A DNA stretch of 64,000 nt. It comes from Albugo candida (lineage: Eukaryota > Oomycota > Peronosporomycetes > Albuginales). Both the position numbers and the translations under genes were made by a program. Shown piece after piece: positions 56,774 to 64,000 of the stretch. Location: assembly GCA_040437565.1 (NCBI GenBank), contig JBDOQK010000004.1:744001-808000 (forward strand), read 5' to 3'. Every line of letters begins with the position of its first letter. Positions within the stretch are counted from its first letter, which is position 1. The notes beneath the pieces are model-generated. The model ran no database searches, was not told the origin of the DNA, and saw only the letters and a list, made by a program, of their open reading frames with translations.

Positions 56774-57187
56774 ATTTCCTGAGCTGTTTGATGAGAATAC
56801 GTGAGAAGCGTGATGCTCTACGTGGCCGATGTAATTTTAAGGGACTTTCGGTGAAAAAATCGCAGAACACTCAGCTTTTACTGTTCTCAGCTCTCTATCG
56901 AGCGGTAAAGTGTATGGATACACACTTTACTTACTCGGTTTAAAAATAAAGTGAGCTGAGAATGCGAATGTTCCAAATGTCTTACTTATGAGTGACATGG
57001 CATTTCATTCGCCAATACACGGCGCGGCTCGTAATGTAATGACTAGAGGCGCGTGTAACGCTCCTTCACTCATAAAATGGCTCATCAACAATTAGGAATC
57101 TCACCGTTCATCAACTCAGTTGCTTTAGGAGCGTTAGTCATCAAATGAACACTCCGTATGCTGTGGTTTTGTATCGGAAGAGTGCTA
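56774..57187. other. Spacer
   Basis: About 410 bp between two minus-strand genes. A short inverted repeat (AGTGTATGGATACACT near 56908-56923) is present. No gene seen. Confidence 0.4.
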
Positions 57188-58951
57188 TCAGTCGGTCTTT
57201 CGGTACTCATTCCACCAATTTGTGACAGAAAAAGCCCGCCAGAAGAAAAGTGTTCGATCGATCTTGCCATCTTTGATGCAGTCGCTTTGGAGTGTATCTC
57301 GAACATCGAGGTCTGTGTCCTCATCGGTGTCCCAGCTACGTTTTGTTAGCGACCGCGTAAGCTCTTTCTCATCCCGTGCATCTACGAGTCCATCCAATTT
57401 CCCGTGTGGTCGGCCTGGATTTACGTTGTTGCCAGCTTTTTCGCCTAGAACAAGTGTTGAATACAGCGTGAATACATCTTCGTCGAGATACTTTCTCGGA
57501 TTGCTTTCCATGCATTTCAGTAAACGAGAGAAATGCGGTTGTAATTCACACAACGGAATGTGTAAATTAAACGCTAATTGCGTGTAAATTGTAAATTCTT
57601 TCATCAATACCTCTCGCGACGGAATGGAATGCAGTCGGTCGATTTCAATCAATAGATGTCGTATGATCGATTTGAGCTTCCGACCCGCTTGTGGCTCATT
57701 GAATTTTGCAGCAAGGACCAGACAAACGGACATGTAAAGCTTCCGATTCGCTTTGGTGACACACTACAAAAACATCGTCAAAGGAAGCTCTTGCAATCGG
57801 ATGTTACGACAGCGTACGTGATCTAAAATGAGCTTTTCGAACAAGACACAGGCTAAAGCTGCAGTAGCGACTTCCAAGTCTAATCGCTGGCATATGAGAA
57901 GCGTTTCTCGCTTCAAATTTCGTATTTTGCTAAGTGACAAGTCGGTCGTGAGCCAAGTGTGCTTTTCTCTGAATTTTCTATTGAGCTCCTGGGACCAAAA
58001 TCAGATCGAGCTGTAAAAGTAATACAATTTCGTCGCACCTCCTTGAGCTCATCGGGCTTGACGAATAAAAGGATACTGCTAATAACGGGACCGATGATCT
58101 TATCACCTCGGACTACGTGACGATGTCGTCCTTGTCGGAATTCTGGATCATCCAGATAGTTGGGAATATAGCAAGTTCCGACGGGATGCGTGTCCTGAGC
58201 ATCGCGATCTTGATCGCATTTCGACCACGTCGCGTGCAACAACCGAAAATATGCTTTTCCACGCCAATCGTAGCAACGATCTTCAGGGTTGCTCACAGAT
58301 TGTGTGCGTTTCCGTCGTGCAGCTGTCTCATTTCCATCATACTGAAGCACATCGTCACGCGAGTTTTCAAAAACAGACAAAATTCGTCGACACCTTCAAA
58401 ATCGCTGATACTGCGACTGGATAGCCACCTCCACTGGAGAAAAAAATGCGTGATTCAAGCAATCCTCGCTGATTTTGCACATCCTCCCACCGCCTCACAA
58501 TGGCCGATGACACGCAATATTTCGTTGCTAGTCGATACCGAAATTGCGCTGGAACTTTGACCCATGTCGCATGATTTCCAGGAAGACGACGTCCAGCATT
58601 CGATTCAGTGTCTCTTTGTGTGTGTTTGGCATCGTAATACTCATCTTTGGGCATCGCGATATTTTCTTTCTTGAGAGAATTGGAGAAGCATTCAAAGTGT
58701 CTCTCGTTGCTACTTGAAGCCGTATTGTCTACTGTCAAGTCTGCGAGCATTGGAATATTTTGTAGAAAATCGAGTGCTGCGATATCGCGCGTCACTTTCC
58801 GAGAATGTGAGTGACAACGTACTCTATCGGAAAGAGAAGACTCAGAAGGAATGAAGGAGACAGTGTTCACAGCTATTGGAGCTTGCAGCGCACCGAGTTG
58901 GAGAAGACAAAGGTACGGATCGATCGTGCGATATCTCTTGTGGTAGAGCAA
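57188..58951 (-). CDS. CABLES1/2-like cyclin-fold protein
   Basis: Exons 58951-58394, 58341-58039, 57988-57818 and 57763-57188 with introns of 50-54 bp, all phase 0. Conserved CABLES blocks are joined by splicing: CYDWRGKAYFRLLHATWS, YIPNYLDDPEFRQGRHRHV, FVKPDELKEELNRKFREKHT, LSLSKIRNLKRETLL and NRKLYMSVCLVLAAKFNE. The last lies in the cyclin-like fold. In animals CABLES proteins bridge Cdk2/Cdk5 and c-Abl; in protists the partner is unknown. The 5' end is unsettled because the first frame opens with TTG at 58951; an upstream exon is likely. It is divergent to the JmjC gene. Confidence 0.8.
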
Positions 58952-59030
58952 AAGCTATGCTCTCTTGCTTTCGATGCAGATCGACATTGTGGCAATTTGA
59001 TGCTTCTTGCATGCTATAGTACACGTTTAT

Positions 59031-59048
59031 ATTATATTATAATATAAT
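59031..59048. promoter_or_regulatory. Perfect 18-bp AT palindrome in a divergent promoter
   Basis: ATTATATTATAATATAAT equals its own reverse complement. It lies between the divergent CABLES-like and JmjC genes, about 60 bp before the JmjC start. It could be a binding site or a chance AT tract. Confidence 0.3.
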
Positions 59049-59109
59049 CTTTATGATTGGTTAAAAAGAAGAGATGAGTTAAACCAATCTAATTCTAGGA
59101 ATATCGAAA

Positions 59110-61538
59110 ATGACACGATCGACGTTTTTTCGGCAATACGCAACCATCGACAGCGAATTGGACGTACTTGCAACGTCTTCTCCATTAGATATATCTCAGT
59201 TTTCCAAAATACTCCAACTTGTCTGAGAATTTAGCTTTGTTGCTTCTATACAATTCAGAAATGTCACATAATGTATCGTAGATTGCCAGCGGACTCGAAG
59301 ATGACGATACGCTTCACAAGCAGTTTTACGAGATATTCGATCAATTCGAGCACCAGAAGTAAACATTCTACTGTCTCCTGCATGAATTAATATTTGATTT
59401 TGATAAATTATGCAGATCCATCAGTTGTGCNNNNNNNNNNNNNNNNNNNNNNNNNNNNNNNNNNNNNNNNNNNNNNNNNNNNNNNNNNNNNNNNNNNNNN
59501 NNNNNNNNNNNNNNNNNNNNNNNNNNNNNNTGTGCGAGTGCGATGCAAAAGGTTTTATCGTTTTTTGACTCCAACACGCAACAAAAATGGCACATTTTTT
59601 TCCAGAATTGTTTTGTGCAAGGTACGACATACCTCTTGTACCTCATTCCACCAGTCTCTGAGTACGATTGCATTTGTAGTGCTGCGGGGACACACATTGC
59701 CGGATTCATTGCATAAAGTTGACGTGAAAGGCCTACAGACATCACAGCTCGTCCTGGAATGCATCCCAGATTTGCTCTATCTACCGGAGAATCATCAGGA
59801 GGAAGCAGAATATTCAAAGCAATCGAAACCGTCCGTGAAACGAAAAGCACTATCGCTCCAAAAAGACCGATCAACGCGTACTCGCGAGAAAAAGGGAGCT
59901 GGAACACATGACAATGGAATTTTGTGCTCCTTTCAATCACAATCTCAAAATGTGCAAATTATCAACGTTAAGGATGAAAATGTCACGAATATCGTAAAAG
60001 TACTTCGATTTGCAGGAACACCTTTCATCCTCGAAGGATGCAGTCCCAATTGGTTAGGCTTCCATGAAGACTGGATCGATGAGGATACGTGTCATCTCAA
60101 CATTGAAGCGTTTCTACGTGGAATGGAAGATGTCAAGGTTCCCGTCCTTGAACGAAATTATGAAGAGACAAGTCCGATAAAGCGACATCTTCTTTTAGGA
60201 GAGTTTGTACGAGAGCATTGGCTTTGCGATGATCCCAAGTATTATATGCATCAATGGCAGTATCCTTTGGATGGAAAAGTGGTCGATTCAATGTGTTACA
60301 AGTCCACAGCGCTCTCTGTACTGGGAGATAACCTGCTTTCATATTGGCTTGATAGTGTCCGTGGAGATAATCCTTTGCAATATCTTTTCATGGGTGGAAG
60401 TAATACAAGCAGCCGGATGCATCAAGATCGTGGTGGTCTAGATATTCTCATAACACCAATTCTCGGAGCCAAGCATGTCGAGATGCTTCATCGCGATGCA
60501 GGTCGATTCGACTCGGTTCATGAAGACGTTGATTTTCATCATATCGACTGCAGAAAATCTCCGTTGTTAGCGTTCATTCCAACGTGGTCTGTTGATGTGA
60601 ATCCTGGCCAGATTTTATTTCTCCCAGAAGGTACTTTCCATGCATGCAAAAATATCACGCCTTGTCTTTCCCATCATCAGTTTCATCTTGATACATTCAA
60701 TATGCTGGGATTCCTGGATTCATTCATCAAGCAAGATGCACCGAAGATCGACCATGCTGAGATTCTATGGAATGCAGCACACGATGTCATGGCAGCTGTT
60801 GAAGAAAAGTTTGGCGAAAACGCTCCAAAGCGATCGTTTGACCCTTTGACGATCAGACAGCTTGAATCGTTAACTGGACTTCGACACGCGGTATGTCACA
60901 TATCAATGAGAGAAGCTGTCCCTACAAAAGATGCATGGGATTGGAGAAAACTTTTGAACGATGTCGAGACGTTGCTCAATATCGTCGAATCGAGCAACAG
61001 CGGTCGTGCAATGGAGCTATACACCGAGTCCATCTCGAGCTCCTTCTCCAGCAAGCAGTATGAAGCTCCTTCTGTTTTGCACTTTACGGACAAAGACGCA
61101 CTCGAAGATCATTGGAAAAAACTGCTGGTACACGTCGGTGACGTAATATCTGTTCGAGCGTTTGAAACTCGTCTGCATGCTCAAGTGCTCAAAGTCGTGG
61201 AAGACACCGATTTTGTACAAGTTCACTACGTGGATTGGGAAAGCATTTACGATGAGCATCAACCCATAGAATGTCTACTGCGTCGAGACGCATCCGGTCG
61301 GCTTCGTCCATTTCGAGGTGTACCAAAGATCTACGACAAAGTCCTTATCCGCTGGGGACCACAACGCGAAGTGTTTCAAGCAATTATCCACAAAGTGACC
61401 AAATCACACGCTTGTTACGTGCAATTTATAAAGTTTCATAGTCAGTGGAATCAATGGATTTTACCGCAATTTATATACAAAAAAATGCACAAACAAATGA
61501 AAAACAAACTGATGAAAAAGAATGGAAAACAAGAGTGA
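59110..61538 (+). CDS. JmjC-domain oxygenase with C-terminal Tudor/chromo-barrel-like repeats
   Basis: Four exons: 59110-59220, 59282-59358, 59416-59621 (containing the gap 59431-59530) and 59680-61538. Introns are 57-61 bp. Joining the contigs by their shared TGTGC leaves every phase intact and gives about 715 residues. A helical N-terminus and a basic linker precede the JmjC/cupin core: WLGFHEDWIDEDTCHLNIEA, YLFMGGSNTSSRMHQDRGGL (HxD iron ligands) and NPGQILFLPEGTFHACKN (second His). Two small barrel-like repeats follow (VHVGDVISVRAFETRLHAQV and PKIYDKVLIRWGPQREVFQA). Likely a 2-oxoglutarate/Fe(II) hydroxylase or demethylase acting in the nucleus; the substrate is unknown. Confidence 0.85.
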
Positions 61539-61573
61539 AAGTTGGGTGATGTTGCTATTCCATCCATATCGCG

Positions 61574-61978
61574 TCATTCTTTGGATACGCTGTGAATGGA
61601 AATAATGTTTCTACCACTTATCAAAACGAGACCGAGCGATCGAAGGGTGTCTGATTCACAAAGAGTATCATCGGGGAACCATTCTCTTTGTTTCTCCACG
61701 TCCAATTCGCTGTTGGATCGCCATTCCTTTGCGTCCGTCAAAATTAGATTGAGTTGCTTATCGAGACAGTGAAAATAACCGACGATCACGCGTCCGTCTG
61801 ATATCTTAATGCGAAAAAGACGCGTCTGATACGTTGCCAGTCGTCGTATCGACTCGTGGATCTCTTGTTTCGGTTCATTTTCGTCATTGAAAGCTCCCTC
61901 TAACGTGTTTTCTTCAATTGAATCGCTCCATTTAGAAATCGGACGTCCATTTTGCGATAAAATCATATTTTCATCCAA
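61574..61978 (-). CDS. NAA38: LSm-domain protein, NAA38 (NatC auxiliary subunit)
   Basis: Frame of 134 residues starting MDENMILSQNGRP. The LSm fold is split into Sm1 (RLFRIKISDGRVIVGYFHCL, then DKQLNLILTDAKEW) and Sm2 (SLGLVLISGRNIISIHS), separated by an acidic loop. LVLISGRNIISI in place of the canonical IRGxxI of spliceosomal LSm proteins is typical of LSMD1/NAA38, the small subunit of N-terminal acetyltransferase C on ribosomes. The stop lies 36 bp from the end of the JmjC gene on the opposite strand, so the two genes converge tightly. Confidence 0.82.
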   Translation of the reverse strand: MDENMILSQNGRPISKWSDSIEENTLEGAFNDENEPKQEIHESIRRLATYQTRLFRIKISDGRVIVGYFHCLDKQLNLILTDAKEWRSNSELDVEKQREWFPDDTLCESDTLRSLGLVLISGRNIISIHSVSKE

Positions 61979-62089
61979 TCAGAATCGAGTTTACGCCTTG
62001 CAAAAATGAAAGTGAAAATGAAAAAATTGCTTCGATTTTAGCAAAAAAGTTGCAACGAGAATCACTAATTAAAGATACAATGACTGCAA

Positions 62090-64000
62090 TTAGCAAAGCT
62101 GAGACTTCAATTCCCGTAACTTTGCAACAGCGTTTTCAGCCGATGGACGTTTGGATGGATCTATAGACAGACAACTGGCAATCAGATCGCGTAGCTCTTG
62201 AGGTGCTTTCAAAAGGGCGGGAGCATTTTCATGAGGTGCGAGCGTCTCACCGAGTTGCATTTTATTGACCAACATGCAATCGGCCAATGTACTACCAATC
62301 TCATCGACCATGTACTTGAACGGTCGAGTACGCGTCCAAATCTCTCCGAGAATCACACCAAACGCGTACATGTTGGCAAGTCGAGGATCCATATTCTTGG
62401 TCTTCATGATGATTTCCGGGGCGGACCAAGGGATATCGCCTGTGCCAAAAGAATTCTCCAACGTACCAGTGCTTAGTAGGACACGACTTGAGCATGGAAC
62501 GCAGTGGAATAGACTCATTTTGCATACATTGGCGTCATTGACAAATATTGTTCGACTAGAAAGCTGACGGACATACGCTTCGGTATCGGCAGAATGGAGA
62601 TACTGAAGTGCTTGAGCGACATCCAAACACATGCTGAATTTGTGAGAGGAATTGAGTCGGTATTCTGCGTCAGCTAAGACGGTTGCTAAGGTTCCCTGCT
62701 CCAAGTATTCGGTCACAATGGAATAATCGGTTCCTGCGATCCAACTGACACCAATCATACTCACGATATTCTCATGTTGAAGATGTGCAACTTGCTTAGA
62801 GTATTGGATAAGTGCTTCCGTTGCGGCGGGATCGTTGTATTCAGCTTCGACGCGCTTGACAACGATACGTCTGCTTTCCATTTCTGCTATCCAAATGTTG
62901 TTGGGACTCATACTTTTTCCAAGTGTGATGTCGTTCTGATTGAGTTCGATTAGACCTGTTGTGTCTTCGACGGAAGGGACAGAGTTTTTCTCATTCTTTC
63001 TTAGTAATTCAGTTGACGCGGTTTCGCTCGACGTTGGCGAGATATCTTCTGAGCGAAGAAGTCTGCGAACGACGAATACGGCAAGCAGGATCCCAATCAG
63101 ACATGCGGCAATGATGAAGACGACCACCATCGTACTTGCCAGTGGTGTATTTCCTCGAGGTCTCGATATTCTCGGCTCATTAATCGTATCCAAATGTCGA
63201 AATGTTGCGTGCTTTGATGGAGAATTCTCAAGGCAGACTAAATGCTTCCTTTGATGCGATTGTTGTTGGAGACCCAAATTGCAATTTGCATGGAAAAGAA
63301 TCGACGACGAAAGCCGTAGGCGTTCGAATGTTTGCATCAGTTTGCTGTACACATTGTCGGTGACAATTGTGACACTTTCTTCCTCGAAAGTAATTCCATC
63401 ACTGTAGTGAGAACTCTACTCAGTCGATGAGAATGAACGCATACAACTTGAGGACGTACATTTCAATGTGTACATTGGGATCGAGACGTTGGATGAATGC
63501 CGGAATCGTCGGTAAGATCAGTCTTGGCGATCTATAAAATCGTCTTCTTCAATACGCGCATGTGGAATCGGATGGGACGACACGTACATTTGTATCTCTT
63601 TGGGTGGGTCCTCTGCAAAGTCCAAAGTCGTCAGATACGAATCGATGATTTCCCTTCACATGCAAAGGCATTAGACACAATTCTGTAATTATTCAAATGA
63701 TCAAATAAACTCACAAACGCTGTATCGATGACGGTAATCGCAATCGCACACTTGAGTTCTGAAAGGTAACGCCGTGGAAGGATCTTTCCAAAAACAGCAT
63801 TAGCGCTTCTTTTCACTGAGATATAATATCGCACGTACAAATGACGGAGTGCTGATAGCTTTCGGAATGCGTTTTCGGAGATAGCAATCACAGCTGAGGC
63901 GGCTTGATTGTTGCTAAATGACCTGAAAGTAGCGCTTGCATGAGTTTTGTTTTCTTCATTACGGTACATACGGCGAGAACGTACAAGGACGAGAGTAATG
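62090..64000 (-). CDS. Receptor-like TKL pseudokinase (5' exons uncertain, may leave window)
   Basis: The main exon (62090-63401) encodes a membrane segment (STMVVVFIIAACLIGILLAV) with FVVRR after it, then a TKL-type kinase fold. VVKRVEAEYNDPAATEAL keeps the VAIK-type Lys and APEIIM the APE motif. The glycine loop is LG-K-S-MSPN, HRD is replaced by VRQLSSRTIFVND, and the DFG position reads KMSLFHC. So the catalytic and metal-binding residues are gone. A 43-bp intron (63402-63444) joins an ectodomain exon (IQRLDPNVHIEMYVLKF) in phase. Further upstream, SENAFRKLSALRHLYV (about 63840-63890) looks like a leucine-rich repeat. The exon chain beyond 63445 is not resolved. Likely a surface receptor signalling by binding. 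Confidence 0.75.

Noticed and set aside
59368-59940. Minus-strand membrane protein frame opposite the JmjC N-terminus
   Set aside because: It contains a hydrophobic run but is antisense to exons whose splice phases all agree on the plus strand, and it spans the gap.

Overview
The window looks like nuclear DNA of an oomycete, most likely a white-blister pathogen of the Albugo type. The reasons are compact genes with introns of about 45-70 bp (often exactly 53 bp), a START-like/FYVE fusion, axonemal proteins expected of a zoospore-forming organism, cysteine-rich secreted proteins in gene-poor stretches, and decayed cell-wall hydrolases such as an obligate biotroph would shed. The species itself is an inference. 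Intron positions given below come from reading GT..AG sites and checking that codon phase is kept; no transcript data were available.

Layout. 1-10.5 kb is a dense housekeeping block: a SMARCAD1/Fun30 remodeller (cut by the left edge), an MFS transporter and a divergent SLC38-type amino acid transporter, the axonemal coiled-coil protein CFAP210, and a WNK kinase. 10.8-14 kb holds a Tctex-type dynein light chain followed by an unknown, fast-evolving gene, present as two diverged copies around a gap. 14-24.9 kb is gene-poor: a GH6 cellulase relic, a decayed secreted-protein gene, a Ty3/gypsy fossil with a tRNA-like insert, and largely featureless DNA. 24.9-37.3 kb is dense again: FHIP, a Tim13-like protein, cyclophilin, INTS8, a three-DM10 EFHC protein, ribosomal eL21 and a CTDSPL2-type phosphatase. 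37.3-43.3 kb is sparse with one secreted CxxC-rich protein. 43.3-52.6 kb carries a LisH-ankyrin-zinc protein, a mitochondrial carrier, Nup88 and a puzzling PHD / zinc-cluster locus. 52.6-64 kb has a GH3 relic, a START-FYVE protein, a type I membrane protein, a CABLES-type cyclin-like protein, a JmjC oxygenase, NAA38 and a receptor-like pseudokinase.

All seven 100-N gaps are suspect. In five, the DNA before the gap is repeated identically after it (122 to 1051 bp). In a sixth the contigs share only 5 bp, and joining them there keeps an exon in phase. These are most simply unmerged contig overlaps, so the apparent second eL21 gene and the duplicated pieces of the WNK, ankyrin, GH3 and secreted-protein loci are probably not real. 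The exception is the gap at 12147-12246, whose flanks are diverged copies.

The most interesting signals are: the diverged two-gene duplication, in which the dynein light chain shows only silent changes while its neighbour shows almost only replacement changes; a fold-back hairpin in that second gene; a small Tim protein that has lost both outer cysteines of its twin CX3C motif; a membrane-anchored pseudokinase; and a secreted protein with four spaced CxxC pairs.
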